NCBI RefSeq assembly: GCF_021545335.1
Contig: NZ_CP089312.1
Coordinates: 930,001-994,000 of the forward strand
Reading direction: 5' to 3'
DNA length: 64,000 bases
DNA from: Streptomyces sp. GQFP
Lineage (GTDB): Bacteria > Actinomycetota > Actinomycetes > Streptomycetales > Streptomycetaceae
In this document: piece by piece, positions 50,585-59,860 of the stretch
Numbering within the stretch: position 1 is the stretch's first letter
Layout: each line of letters begins with the position of its first letter
Notes under the pieces: model-generated
Seen by the model: only the letters and a program-made list of their open reading frames with translations
Told to the model about the DNA's origin: nothing
Databases searched by the model: none
Made by a program: the position numbers and the translations under genes

Positions 50585-51766
50585 TCAGTTCAGACCGGTC
50601 AGCTCGGCCGTGTTGGCCCACATGATCCGGCGCTCGCCTGCGGGGTCATTGAGCTCCCCGACGATCTTCTCGAACTGCCGGGGCTCGGCGAGGCCCTCCG
50701 GGTGCGGGTAGTCCGAACCGAACAGGACGTGTTCGGCGCCCAGTTGGCCGACGACTTCGCGCAGGTTGTCCTCCCAGAAGGGGGCGACCCAGACGTGCTG
50801 CTTGAACTGCTCGACGGGGTCGGACGCGAAGTAGCCCGGGCGCTGGAAGCCGGCCCGGTTGAGGCCCGCCAGGAGCAACGGCAGGAACTCGGCGCCGTTC
50901 TCGACCGAGGCGACCCGCAGGGTGGGGAAGCGTTCGAAGAGCCGGTCGCAGGTGAGCGCGCCGAGGTAGTTGCCGATGGCGCGGTCGTGGCCGACGGCGA
51001 CCTCCAGCGGGGGCGCGACGCCGCCGATGATGTTGCCGTGGTGCTCGACGTATTTGTCGAGGCCCGCGCCGCCGACCTCGCCGATGTGCGGGACCAGGGT
51101 GGCGCCGGCCTCGGCGATCCGGGCCCAGATCGGGTCGAAGACGGCGTTGCCGGGGCTGACCCAGCCGTCCCGCGTGTAGACCGCCCCCGGCCGTACGACA
51201 AAGATTCGGGCGCCGTTGGCGAGCCCGTGCTCGACCTCGGCGACGGCGGCGTCGACATCGCCGAAGGCGAGGTAGGGGGCCGCGAAGATGCGGTCCTGGT
51301 AGTTGTAGCCCCAGTCTTCGAGCACAAAGCGGTTGAACGCCTTGTAGGCGACCGCGGCCGCCTCGACGTCGTACTGGAGGCCTTCCTCGTATCCCATGCC
51401 GACCGTCGGCAGCAGCCAGATGCTCTGGAGGTCCTGCTCGTCGAGCTTGGCGATGCGCGCGTCGCGGTCGCGGTAGTAGGCGGGCAGCGGCTCGCGTTCG
51501 GCGAGGTACTCCGACAGCGGCTTGCCCGCCTTGTTGCCGCGGAAGTAGTCCGCCATCACGCCCGGCTTCACGATCGGGTCGAAGGTCGGGTTGGTCACCG
51601 TACGGTCGATCTTCCCGCCGACGATGGCGCGGACCCGGTTGTCGATGGTCGCGATCTGGACCGTGCGTTCCGCCCAGCCCTTGGGGCAGTGGCGTGTGAA
51701 CGCGTCGAGAGGCTCGTAGTAGTGCTGGTCGCAGTCGAAGACCGGCAGCTTGGCGTCAGCGCTCAT
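50585..51766 (-). CDS. Amidohydrolase family protein (ACMSD-like TIM barrel)
   Basis: A 393-residue metal-dependent hydrolase of the amidohydrolase_2/ACMSD group. The N-terminal metal motif is FDCDQHYYEP; later come LVPHIGEVGG, ALTCDRLFERFPTLRVASVENGAEFLP (catalytic region) and LFGSDYPHPEGL with the conserved Asp. Family members decarboxylate or hydrate aromatic and ring-cleavage acids. It is the first gene of the minus-strand series with SDR, aldehyde dehydrogenase and acyl-CoA dehydrogenase. Its promoter carries an operator-like motif shared with the acyl-CoA dehydrogenase at 54.1 kb. The reaction is not known. Confidence 0.88.
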   Translation of the reverse strand: MSADAKLPVFDCDQHYYEPLDAFTRHCPKGWAERTVQIATIDNRVRAIVGGKIDRTVTNPTFDPIVKPGVMADYFRGNKAGKPLSEYLAEREPLPAYYRDRDARIAKLDEQDLQSIWLLPTVGMGYEEGLQYDVEAAAVAYKAFNRFVLEDWGYNYQDRIFAAPYLAFGDVDAAVAEVEHGLANGARIFVVRPGAVYTRDGWVSPGNAVFDPIWARIAEAGATLVPHIGEVGGAGLDKYVEHHGNIIGGVAPPLEVAVGHDRAIGNYLGALTCDRLFERFPTLRVASVENGAEFLPLLLAGLNRAGFQRPGYFASDPVEQFKQHVWVAPFWEDNLREVVGQLGAEHVLFGSDYPHPEGLAEPRQFEKIVGELNDPAGERRIMWANTAELTGLN

Positions 51767-51833
51767 GGTTCCCGCTCCGTGGTCTCGCGCCCACTGCGCC
51801 GCGTGCAGGGCACACGCAAGGGCTGGTTTTGTT

Positions 51834-51866
51834 TTCTAACTCTATCCAGAATTAGGCACCCGTCAA
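51834..51866 (-). promoter_or_regulatory. Promoter and operator of the amidohydrolase operon
   Basis: On the minus strand, TTGACG (51866-51861) and TAGAGT (51844-51839) are separated by 16 nt. Overlapping the -10 is TTCTGGATAGAGTTAGAA (51851-51834), which matches the motif at 54094-54111 at 14 of 18 positions. Confidence 0.6.
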
Positions 51867-51873
51867 GGTGCGT

Positions 51874-54000
51874 TCAAGCCCGCGCGAGGAGGGCGTCGAC
51901 GACCGCTCCCCCGTCAGCGCCGACCAGAGCGGGGTTCACCTCGAGCTCGCTCAGGTGCTCGTCGCGGAGGATCGCCGCCAGCTGATGGAGCGTGCGGTGG
52001 ACCCAGCCGACGTCGATCGGGCCCGTGCCCCGGAAGCCGAAGAGCAGCTCGGCCGTGCGCAGCCGCAGCAACGCGCGACGCAGGGTGTCCTCGCCGCACG
52101 GCAGCGGCACCGACTCGATGTCCCTGAGGACCTCCACCGCCGCTCCGCCGATACCGACGCTGCCGAAGACGCCGAGACGGCCGGCGTCACGGACGGTCAG
52201 CACGAGTTCCACGCCACCACTGACCATCCGCTGTACGAGCCAGGACGACTGGGGCGGCAGGCCCGCCTTGGCCGCCTGGGTCCGCATGCCTCCCAAGGCG
52301 TTCACGACGGCGTCGGCGCTGCCGAGCCCGACCCGTACGAGGCCGAGCTCCATCCGGTGCGCCACGCCCTCGTCGCCCGACTTCACGACCACGGGGTAGC
52401 CCAGTTCCTCGGCCGCCGCGCCGACCTCCGTCACGTCGTTGCCGCAGACGCGCATGGGGGCGACGTCGACGCCCGCCTGTTCGAGCAGGCGCAGCGCCGT
52501 CGCACCGCCGGTGGAGGCGGCGGCCGGAGCGGCCGCCTCGGCCCGGTGCGCGCCGGGGCGTGGCAGGGACCGTTCCGGCCCCAGCAGGGCCCGTACGAGA
52601 CGGCCCAGGTCGGAGGGCTTCTCGGCGACGAGCACACCGCGCGCCCGCAACTGCTCGATGTAGGGCCGCAGGGCGTGGCCGCCGTACCAGAGCACTACGA
52701 AGGGCTTGCCGCTCTCGTCCATGACCGTCAGCACATCGTCGACGCTCTGCTGGTTCCAGCCGCGCGCGCCCATGGGCAAGGGAACACAGACCGCCTGGAC
52801 GGCCGGATCGGCGGCCACGGCGGACAGGTAGTCGCGGAAGTCTCGCGGCATCGAACCGGGGCCGACGTCGAGCGGGTTGTGGGCCGCCGTGAACTGCGGT
52901 GACTTCACCTTGACCCGTTCGAAGGTCTCCCGGGACAGTGGCGGGAACGTCACTCCGGCCGCCGACAGTTGCTCGGTCGCGAGCACGGCCATGCCGCCGG
53001 AGTAGGCCACCATTCCCCACTCGCGCGGGAAGGCCGATCCGGTGTCGCGCACCGCGCCGAGCACCCACAGGTCGTCCGGGTCGTCCACGACCGTGACACC
53101 GAGCGCGCGCAGCAGGCCGAGTTCGAGCGCCCCCCGCCCGACGATCTTCCCGGTGTGACTGGCCGCCGCCCGCTCCCCCGCGTCGGTCCGCCCGCCCAGG
53201 TAGGCGACCAGCCGCTTGCCGGCGGCGTGCAACTCCCGTACGGCCTCCGCGAACAGCGCACCGTCCCGGATCGACTCGACATACAGGGCCACGGTGTGGA
53301 CGTCGGACTCCTGTGCGAAGTAGGACACGAAGTCGGGGATGTCCATGTCCCGCTGGTTGCCGGTGCTCACGATGTGGGAGATGCCGACGCCGGCCAGCCG
53401 TGCCCGCTCCACGACGGTGCTGCCGATGGCGCCGCTCTGGGCGATGACGGCGAGCCCGCCGACAGCGATGGGCTCACCCTCGGTCAGTACGGACGTCATG
53501 CTCATCGCCAGGCCGCTGCCGACGGTGACCAGTCCCGTGCTGTTGGGGCCCACCACGTCGATGCCGTGGCGGCGGGCGAAGTCGAGCAGCGACTCCTCCA
53601 GCGCATGCCCTTCCGGCCCCATGTCGCCGAACCCCGCGGTCAGCACCAGCACGTGCCGGGCGCCCACCTGGGCACACTGTTCCAGCACGGACAGGACATG
53701 GCGCGCCGGAACGGCGATCACGACGACGTCGGGAACGTGGTCGAGGTCCTTGAGTGACGGAACGGCGGGCCGGCCGTCCACCGAGGTCGCGGTCGGGTGG
53801 ATGACGCTCACCTGTCCGGCGTAGCCGTAGACGCCGAGGTGATCGAGGACGGCACGACCACCGGCCTTGTAGGCCCGGCCGGTGCCGGTCGAGACACCGA
53901 CGACGGCGACGGAGCGGGGTTCGAGGAAGATCCGGGCCACCTCCGGCCGGAGCGCCGCCCGCGGCTCCGTACCGAGGCCTGCCGACTGGTCAACCGACAT
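51874..54000 (-). CDS. NDP-forming acyl-CoA synthetase (acetate-CoA ligase family)
   Basis: A 708-residue ADP- or GDP-forming acid:CoA ligase. The N-terminal CoA-binding Rossmann domain spans about 25-150 (SVAVVGVSTGTGRAYKAGG). Succinyl-CoA-ligase-like domains follow, with the phospho-histidine in ASHTGKIVG. The C-terminal ATP-grasp domain covers about 500-705 (YPVVVKSGDEGVAHRMELG, ELEVNPALV). The start is ATG at 54000. It is divergent from an acyl-CoA dehydrogenase and shares its promoter region. It activates an unknown acid without pyrophosphate release, unlike the two AMP-forming ligases in this window. Confidence 0.9.
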   Translation of the reverse strand: MSVDQSAGLGTEPRAALRPEVARIFLEPRSVAVVGVSTGTGRAYKAGGRAVLDHLGVYGYAGQVSVIHPTATSVDGRPAVPSLKDLDHVPDVVVIAVPARHVLSVLEQCAQVGARHVLVLTAGFGDMGPEGHALEESLLDFARRHGIDVVGPNSTGLVTVGSGLAMSMTSVLTEGEPIAVGGLAVIAQSGAIGSTVVERARLAGVGISHIVSTGNQRDMDIPDFVSYFAQESDVHTVALYVESIRDGALFAEAVRELHAAGKRLVAYLGGRTDAGERAAASHTGKIVGRGALELGLLRALGVTVVDDPDDLWVLGAVRDTGSAFPREWGMVAYSGGMAVLATEQLSAAGVTFPPLSRETFERVKVKSPQFTAAHNPLDVGPGSMPRDFRDYLSAVAADPAVQAVCVPLPMGARGWNQQSVDDVLTVMDESGKPFVVLWYGGHALRPYIEQLRARGVLVAEKPSDLGRLVRALLGPERSLPRPGAHRAEAAAPAAASTGGATALRLLEQAGVDVAPMRVCGNDVTEVGAAAEELGYPVVVKSGDEGVAHRMELGLVRVGLGSADAVVNALGGMRTQAAKAGLPPQSSWLVQRMVSGGVELVLTVRDAGRLGVFGSVGIGGAAVEVLRDIESVPLPCGEDTLRRALLRLRTAELLFGFRGTGPIDVGWVHRTLHQLAAILRDEHLSELEVNPALVGADGGAVVDALLARA

Positions 54001-54065
54001 GGTCGTCCTGTCCTTCTCTCGCTGTGATGGCCGTCAATGGATGAGCCGGGAAACGCCGAGGACCA

Positions 54066-54111
54066 TTGTCACGGTCGCGGCCGGACTCTATATTTCTACA
54101 TAGAATTTGAA
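54066..54111 (+). promoter_or_regulatory. Promoter and operator of the acyl-CoA dehydrogenase at 54.1 kb
   Basis: TTGTCA (54066-54071) and TATATT (54089-54094) are separated by exactly 17 nt. The perfect dyad TTCTA-CA-TAGAA (54094-54105) and its extension TTCTACATAGAATTTGAA (to 54111) cover the predicted start point. Also within reach of the divergent synthetase gene. Confidence 0.7.
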
Positions 54112-54144
54112 TCAGGTCAACGAGTTGCCCCGGAGGCCGATCAC

Positions 54145-55293
54145 GTGATCGCCACGATGACCGCGGAGCGGGAGGAACTGACGCGGCTCGTCCGCCGGTT
54201 CCTGGCGGAGCGTGCGCCGCTGTCCGAGACACGACGCTTTCTCGACACGGGTGGATTCGACCCGGCCGTGTGGGAGCGGATGGGCAAGGAGCTCGGTCTG
54301 CAAGGGCTCAGCCTGCCCGAGGAGTTCGGCGGTGCCGGCTACGGCACCGCCGAACTCGCCCTCGTCGTCGAGGAGATGGGCCGCACGCTCTACAACGGCC
54401 CCTTCTTCTCCACCATCTGCCTCGCGGCCACGGCCCTGCTGGCATCCGGCGACACCGAACGGCACAGCGCGCTGTTGACCGGCCTGGCGGCCGGCGAGGT
54501 CACCGCGTCCCTCGCGTTCGCCGAGCCGGGCGGACCCTGGGACGGTGCGACGTGTTCGACCCGCTGGGAGCGGGACGAGGCGGGCGGGTACCGGTTGTGG
54601 GGCGCGAAGACCCTGGTCGTGGACGGCGAGTCCGCCGACCTGCTGCTGGTGACGGCAGCGAGCGCACAGGACCCGTCCGCCCTTTCACTGTTCGTCCTTG
54701 AGGGGGTGGCGTCAGGGGTTCGTCGGCGCATGCAGCCCGCTCTCGATCAGACGCGGGGGCTGGCAGCCGTGGACCTGGAGGCGGCCCCGGCGATGCTGGT
54801 CGGCGAACTGGGCGGTGCCGGGCCGGTGTTGCGCCGCACCCTCCAGCGGGCGGCGGTACTGCTGGCCGCCGAGCAGGTGGGGGGAGCCCGGGGCTGCCTC
54901 GACATGGCCGTCGAGTACGCCGGCGCCCGGGCGCAGTTCGGCCGCGCCATCGGGAGCTTCCAGGCCGTCAAGCACCGCTGCGCCGACATGCTGCTCGATG
55001 TCGAGACGGCCCGTTCGGCGGTCCTGTACGCCGTCTCCGTTCTCGACGGTGCCGACGGGCGCGATGGCGTCGATGAGTACGGTGACCCGGCCGAGGCGGC
55101 GAGCCTGGCGCGGGCGCACTGCTCGGAGGTCTTCTCACGGGTGGCTTCGGGCAATGTGCAGATCCACGGCGGCATCGGCTTCACCTGGGAGCACGACGCC
55201 CACCTCTACCTCAAACGCGCCAAGAGCTCCGAGGGACTGCTCGGCAGCCCCAGCGAGCACCGGGAGCTGCTTGCCCGGTCGATGAATCTGTAA
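54145..55293 (+). CDS. Acyl-CoA dehydrogenase, FadE type
   Basis: A 382-residue acyl-CoA dehydrogenase: LQGLSLPEEFGGAGYGTAELALVVEEMG near the N-terminus, RAQFGRAIGSFQAVKHRCADM and the C-terminal IHGGIGFTWEHDAHLYLKRAK. GTG at 54145 was chosen because GGAGG is 8 nt upstream; an ATG at 54157 is an alternative, and the frame upstream crosses the promoter. It resembles the second subunit of two-component acyl-CoA dehydrogenases. It probably acts on the CoA ester made by the divergent NDP-forming synthetase, with shared regulation. Confidence 0.9.
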   Translation: MIATMTAEREELTRLVRRFLAERAPLSETRRFLDTGGFDPAVWERMGKELGLQGLSLPEEFGGAGYGTAELALVVEEMGRTLYNGPFFSTICLAATALLASGDTERHSALLTGLAAGEVTASLAFAEPGGPWDGATCSTRWERDEAGGYRLWGAKTLVVDGESADLLLVTAASAQDPSALSLFVLEGVASGVRRRMQPALDQTRGLAAVDLEAAPAMLVGELGGAGPVLRRTLQRAAVLLAAEQVGGARGCLDMAVEYAGARAQFGRAIGSFQAVKHRCADMLLDVETARSAVLYAVSVLDGADGRDGVDEYGDPAEAASLARAHCSEVFSRVASGNVQIHGGIGFTWEHDAHLYLKRAKSSEGLLGSPSEHRELLARSMNL

Positions 55294-55349
55294 GTGCCCG
55301 CGGGGACGTGTGGCTCAGAGCGAGTATCCGCCGTCGACGTGAAGGCGTG

Positions 55350-55673
55350 CACGATGTTGCCTGCGGTGTCTTTGGGGGCGGGTGGCTCTGGTTTGGTTGC
55401 GAGGCCTGGTTGGGCGCGGAGTGTTTCGATCCTGCGGCGCAGATCGGTAGTGGCGTAGAGGACGTCGAGGCTGATCCCGCCGGTGCGGGCGACCGACCGG
55501 AAGGTGATCTCTTGCTGGGTTTTGACGAGTTCGCGGATCGCGGTCTCGGCTCGTGCGGTGGCGGTCTCACGTTTGCGACGGGCTGCGTGGCGTAGTGCTT
55601 CGGCTCGCCGCTGGGCGACTGTACCGGGCTCGTTCGCGCCGGATGGGTCGGCGCGGTTTTTGGTGTGGCTCGT
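55350..55673 (-). pseudogene. DUF6262-like transposon accessory protein remnant
   Basis: The minus-strand frame contains RRAEALRHAARRKRETATARA, ELVKTQQEITFRSVARTGGI and LYATTDLRRRIETLR. This arrangement is typical of small DUF6262/TnpC-like proteins encoded after tyrosine recombinases in actinobacterial transposons. No proper start codon is present, and the frame is fused at its N-terminal side to transposase debris. The downstream end reads through into antisense of the acyl-CoA dehydrogenase. Confidence 0.55.
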
Positions 55674-55689
55674 GACGAGCTCGGCGATC

Positions 55690-56039
55690 AAGGATGGGTA
55701 GGCCGAGTGCGGTGAGGATCGCGGTCTGGCTGCTGGTGAGTTCGGTGCGGCGGCGGAACGTCCGGGCGGGCCGGTCAAGGTGCCCAGGTGGACGCGGTCG
55801 AGTTCGCGCCGCAGGTCGGGCCGGCGCCGGCCGGTGCGTGTTTCGGCGACACGGATCAGCAGCAGCCCCAGCCGGCAGAACAGGACGTGGGAGCGGATGC
55901 GGTCCTCGCGGCGGTGGTGGACCAGCCGGAGGTCGAGCACGGTCTTCATCTCGCGCCGGCCGCGCTCGACCTCCAGAAGTTACTTGTACCCCAGGGCGAT
56001 ACCCTCGGACGACAGTGTCGGGTCGCTGGTGCGTGGTAG
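55690..56039 (-). pseudogene. IS1634-type transposase remnant (C-terminal end)
   Basis: Reading on the minus strand from 56039: RTSDPTLSSEGIALGYK, an in-frame stop at 55980, then LLEVERGRREMKTVLDLRLV, HHRREDRIRSHVLFCRLGLL and ETRTGRRRPDLRRELDRVHLG. This is the conserved C-terminal part of IS1634-family DDE transposases (consensus YKQLLEVERGWRDMK..LDLRPV..HR.EDRIRAHV). A frameshift follows, after which the tail RRRTELTSSQTAILTALGLP continues in another frame. At least one stop and one frameshift make it inactive. Confidence 0.75.
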
Positions 56040-56049
56040 GTCGGAGCCG

Positions 56050-57543
56050 TTAACCGTTCCCGAGATTGACGTAGACCGACTTTGTCTGGGTGAACGTCTC
56101 GATCGAGCCGGTGCCGAGTTCGGTTCCGTGGCCGGATTGCCTGCGGGCCGCGAAGGGCACGTTGGAGGACAGCACTCCATAGGTGTTGACCCACACGGTG
56201 CCGGCGCGCAGTGCCCGCGCGCCGCGGTGCGCGCGAGAAACGTCGTTGGTCCAGATTCCGGCGGCGAGTCCGTACGGAGTGTCGTTCGCGATCGCGTAGG
56301 CCTGTTCGTCGCTGTCGAACGGAATGACCGAGAGCACCGGCCCGAAGATCTCCTCCTGGGCCACCCGCATCTCGTTCGACACGTTGGTCAGGATCGTCGG
56401 CTCGACGAAGTACCCGACATCGCCGACGGTGTTACCGCCGAAGGCGATCTCCGCGCCCTCGCCCCGGCCGATATCGATGTAGTCCATGACCCGGCGCAAT
56501 TGCACATCGGAGACCAGCGGCCCCATCGTGACGGAAGGATCGAAGCCACTGCCCAGCTTCATGGGCTTGGTGAACTCGACGAGTGTCCGAACGAATTCGT
56601 CGTGGATACGGCGTTCTACGAGCAGACGGGTTCCGGCCAGACATGCCTGCCCGGAATTACCCCAGGCCGTCGCTACCGCGCCCGCGGCCGCGTCGGCCAG
56701 GTCGGCGTCGCCGAAGACGATGTTGGCGCTCTTGCCGCCGAGTTCGAGGTGTACCGGCTTGAGTGGATCGGAGGCCAGCGCCTGGATACGGCGCCCGGTG
56801 GCCGTCGATCCGGTGAACACCACGGCGTCGACGTCGGGGTGCCGGACGAGCCGGGCGCCCACGTCGGCGCCGGTGCCCTGCACCACGTTCACCACGCCCG
56901 GCGGGATGCCGGCTTCCAGAGCCAATTCGGCCAGCAGGAGTGCGGACAGCGGCGTCTGTTCGGCAGGCTTGATGACAATACTGTTGCCGCAGGCGACGGC
57001 CGGCGCCATCTTCCACATGAACGCGCCCGCCGGCCCGTTCCACGGAATGATCCCCACACATACACCGATCGGCTCGCGCGCCGAATACACGTGCATGCTG
57101 TCCGCGGCCGGATGAACAACCCCGTCCAGCTTGGACGGCCAGCCGGCGTAGTAGGTCACGATCTCCTCGCACATGCCCACCGTGTAGTCGGCGAAGACTC
57201 TGGGCATGCCGTTGTCGAGCACATCGAGTTCGGCGATGGCCGAGGCGTGCTGCCGCAGGAGTTCTCCGAACCGGCGCAGCACACGCTCCTTCTCGAACGG
57301 CGCAAGACCGCGCCACCGGCCGTCGTCAAAGGCCCGCCGGGCCGACTCGACCGCCGCGTCGACATCCCCGGTGCCACCCCGAGCAACCTCGGCGATCTTG
57401 GCACCGGTCGCCGGATCGGTCACATCCATGGTCGCCCCGTCGACGGAGGCACACACCTTGCCGTCCAACAGATGACCGAGCACTGGCCGGGCCAGGAAAG
57501 ACCGCGTGCTCTCCGACAGCGACGGCTCGTACACCTGGGTCAT
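56050..57543 (-). CDS. Aldehyde dehydrogenase in phosphotransferase-P450 cluster
   Basis: A 497-residue aldehyde dehydrogenase: PWNGPAGAFMWKMAPAVACG, Glu in LELGGKSANI, catalytic Cys in NSGQACLAGTR. The C-terminal motif FAARRQSGHGTELG differs from the usual FGGxKxSGxG. ATG at 57543 has GGGAGGAG 6 nt upstream. It is the last gene of the minus-strand cluster phosphotransferase, HAD, SDR, P450, aldehyde dehydrogenase and ends 10 nt before transposase debris. Probably oxidises the aldehyde produced by the SDR to a carboxylic acid. Confidence 0.92.
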   Translation of the reverse strand: MTQVYEPSLSESTRSFLARPVLGHLLDGKVCASVDGATMDVTDPATGAKIAEVARGGTGDVDAAVESARRAFDDGRWRGLAPFEKERVLRRFGELLRQHASAIAELDVLDNGMPRVFADYTVGMCEEIVTYYAGWPSKLDGVVHPAADSMHVYSAREPIGVCVGIIPWNGPAGAFMWKMAPAVACGNSIVIKPAEQTPLSALLLAELALEAGIPPGVVNVVQGTGADVGARLVRHPDVDAVVFTGSTATGRRIQALASDPLKPVHLELGGKSANIVFGDADLADAAAGAVATAWGNSGQACLAGTRLLVERRIHDEFVRTLVEFTKPMKLGSGFDPSVTMGPLVSDVQLRRVMDYIDIGRGEGAEIAFGGNTVGDVGYFVEPTILTNVSNEMRVAQEEIFGPVLSVIPFDSDEQAYAIANDTPYGLAAGIWTNDVSRAHRGARALRAGTVWVNTYGVLSSNVPFAARRQSGHGTELGTGSIETFTQTKSVYVNLGNG

Positions 57544-57655
57544 GTCGCTACTCCTCCCGCATCGTTGGGGGTGGTCAGCAGGACCAACTCGCCACGGCCG
57601 TCCCGCGCCCGCGTGTCGCCCTGCGCAGTGCCGCCTGGATCAAGCTGACCGCCTT

Positions 57656-58879
57656 CTACCGTCCGCACCGGACGGGGAGTTCGACCGGTCCACGAGCCGG
57701 TCCAGGGCGGTACTGCACGTCCTCTCCGGGGATCAGCAGTTCGAACGTGCCGAGTTCGCAGATCGCCGCGATCGCGAGGCGGAGTTCGCGACGAGCGAGG
57801 GGAGCCCCGAGGCAGCGGTGGATGCCTGCCCCGAAGGACACATGCTTGGCATGGTTGTCCCGACCGAAGTCCAGAACGTCAGGATCGGGGAACGTTTCCG
57901 GGTCGCGGTTGGCCGCCGCCCAGTTCAGGATCACACGCTCGCCCTTTCCCATGGGGCAGCCTCGAAGCTCGGTGTCTTCGGTCAGAGTGCGGGCCGCGGC
58001 CGGGACAGGCGCTTCGAACCGGAGGAACTCGTCGACGGCACGGTCGATCTCGGAGGCCGGCCGGCCCCGAAGTTGCCGACGCAGGGATGGATTCACGGCC
58101 AGTTGCCGGGCGACGTTGCCGAGCGCGGAGGCCGTCGTCTCCATGCCTGCGATCACGACGAGCAGCATGGTCTCCAGCCGTTGCCGGTCGTCCATGGTGA
58201 ACGCCCCGTCGAGGCCGGCGTGGGCGATCGTGCCGACAAGGTCGTCGCGCCGGCCCTCACTTCTGCGGTTCTGCATCATCTCCGAGCACCACGCTCCGAG
58301 CTGGGGGATGTTTTCTACCGCCGATTCGGGGCGGAAGAAGAGCTCGTCGATGATGCCGATCACCCAGTCGACGTCCTCGGGCCGTTCGCCGTGGAGAAAC
58401 GTCCTGAAGAAGACCTGCGATGGCAGGGCCATCGTGAAATAGCGGACGAGATCGCACGGGCTCAGCTCGACGCACTTGTCCAGCAGCTCACCGATGATGC
58501 CTCGGATGAGCGGCTCCGTCCGCTCGAGCTCCTTGGGCATGAACAGTGGGCTCAGGACTTTACGCACCTCACGGTGAAACGGCGGGTCGGTCTCGAGCGG
58601 GACCATCCGGAACACGTCGAGATCGAACTGGACCGGAGCGGCACCGTCGGCGGAGCTGTACTGCCTCCAGTTCTGGGCGGCGGTACTCACGTCGTCATGG
58701 CGGTTGAGCAGCCAGAAGCCGTCATGCTGATCCGACCATCCGACCGGGCAGTGCCCCAGGATGTCCTGAGTCCGCTCCCAGAGGCTGTTGGCGAGGGTGG
58801 GGTCCAGGATGTCGAAGTCGACCGTCGGCCTCTGACCTGCGCTCGCCTGGGGTGCGGCGCCTCCGCTGTCGGTCTCCAT
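57656..58879 (-). CDS. Cytochrome P450 monooxygenase (module B)
   Basis: A 407-residue soluble class I P450. The heme loop FGAGIHRCLGAPLAR has its Cys at about 356, the I-helix motif is IAGMETTAS and the K-helix ExxR is EFLR. ATG at 58879. No ferredoxin or reductase gene is adjacent; the 3Fe-4S ferredoxin at 16.2 kb could serve. In the 4-cresol (cre) pathway of Corynebacterium glutamicum, P450 CreJ oxidises the phosphorylated substrate. The same gene company here (dikinase-type phosphotransferase, HAD phosphatase, SDR, aldehyde dehydrogenase) suggests this P450 also acts on a phosphate ester. That is inference. Confidence 0.92.
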   Translation of the reverse strand: METDSGGAAPQASAGQRPTVDFDILDPTLANSLWERTQDILGHCPVGWSDQHDGFWLLNRHDDVSTAAQNWRQYSSADGAAPVQFDLDVFRMVPLETDPPFHREVRKVLSPLFMPKELERTEPLIRGIIGELLDKCVELSPCDLVRYFTMALPSQVFFRTFLHGERPEDVDWVIGIIDELFFRPESAVENIPQLGAWCSEMMQNRRSEGRRDDLVGTIAHAGLDGAFTMDDRQRLETMLLVVIAGMETTASALGNVARQLAVNPSLRRQLRGRPASEIDRAVDEFLRFEAPVPAAARTLTEDTELRGCPMGKGERVILNWAAANRDPETFPDPDVLDFGRDNHAKHVSFGAGIHRCLGAPLARRELRLAIAAICELGTFELLIPGEDVQYRPGPARGPVELPVRCGR

Positions 58880-58957
58880 GTGGGTCTCCTTTCGCGGTTC
58901 TCGAAACGATGTGGACGGGCGAGGCCGCGTCGCACCTCGCTGGGGGCCGGACGCGGG

Positions 58958-59860
58958 TCACGTCAGGCCGTAACCCATTCCGCCGCCGACGACGTGCACG
59001 TGCCCGTGGACGTAGTTCGACAGGGGAGAGCACAGGTAGAGAATCGAGTTCGCCGCTTCCTGAGCCGTACCGCTCCGCCCGAGCGGCACCGGCATGGGCC
59101 GCGGCGCGTACAACTCCTCGTCGGTCATCTCGCGTCCGGGCTCCATGCCGAGGTTTCTGGCGGCGGTATCGGCCAGACCCACCTGAACCTCGCGGCCACC
59201 GACCACGACGCGGCGGTCACTCTGGGCCGGGGCGGCGAGCCGGGTGGAGATCCCGCCGAATGCGACGGCGTTGACGTTGATCTTCAGCGGGCCCCACTCG
59301 TTGGCCAGTGCGCGGGTGAGTCCGATCAGCCCGGATTTGGCCGCCGCGTAGTTACCGGCACCAACCTGTCCGAGGGCCGCCGCGACGGAGCTGACGTTGA
59401 CGACCTTGCGAAACCGTTCGATCCCTTGCGCGGCCTCCGCCTTGGCCGGCCCGCGCAGGTGCGGCGCGGCGGCGCGCAGGATCCGGAACGGCGCGACGAG
59501 GTGGATGTCGAGCTGGGCTTGAAACTGCTCGTCGCTCATTTTGTGGAGCAGACCGTCCCAGTTGTAACCCGCGTTGTTCACCACGATGTCGAGCTGGCCG
59601 AACGCGTCGATCGCCTGGCCTACCAGAGCGTCCGGCGCCCCCATAGCGGTGAGATCTCCGACGAAGCCGATCGCGGACTTCCCGCCGATCTCGCTCACGA
59701 GCCCGTTCACCCGGTCGCCGTCGAGGTCGGCCACCACGACCCTCGCTCCGTGCTCCACCAGGGTCAGCGCGGTAGCCCGCCCGATCCCCTGAGCACCGCC
59801 GGTCACGATGGCCACCCGGTCCTCAAGCATGGGGCCCGACGCCCCGGTCCGGCCGCTCAC
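58958..59860 (-). CDS. SDR family alcohol dehydrogenase
   Basis: A 300-residue short-chain dehydrogenase with AIVTGGAQGIGRATALTLVE, the VVADLDGDRV acidic residue (NAD preference), NNAGYNWDG, Ser in NVSSVAAAL and Tyr-x3-Lys in NYAAAKSG. A longer than usual loop lies at about residues 210-265. GTG at 59860 overlaps the HAD stop (GTGA), giving translational coupling; an ATG 10 codons later is possible. The tight link to the phosphatase suggests it oxidises the alcohol released by dephosphorylation. Confidence 0.88.
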   Translation of the reverse strand: MSGRTGASGPMLEDRVAIVTGGAQGIGRATALTLVEHGARVVVADLDGDRVNGLVSEIGGKSAIGFVGDLTAMGAPDALVGQAIDAFGQLDIVVNNAGYNWDGLLHKMSDEQFQAQLDIHLVAPFRILRAAAPHLRGPAKAEAAQGIERFRKVVNVSSVAAALGQVGAGNYAAAKSGLIGLTRALANEWGPLKINVNAVAFGGISTRLAAPAQSDRRVVVGGREVQVGLADTAARNLGMEPGREMTDEELYAPRPMPVPLGRSGTAQEAANSILYLCSPLSNYVHGHVHVVGGGMGYGLT

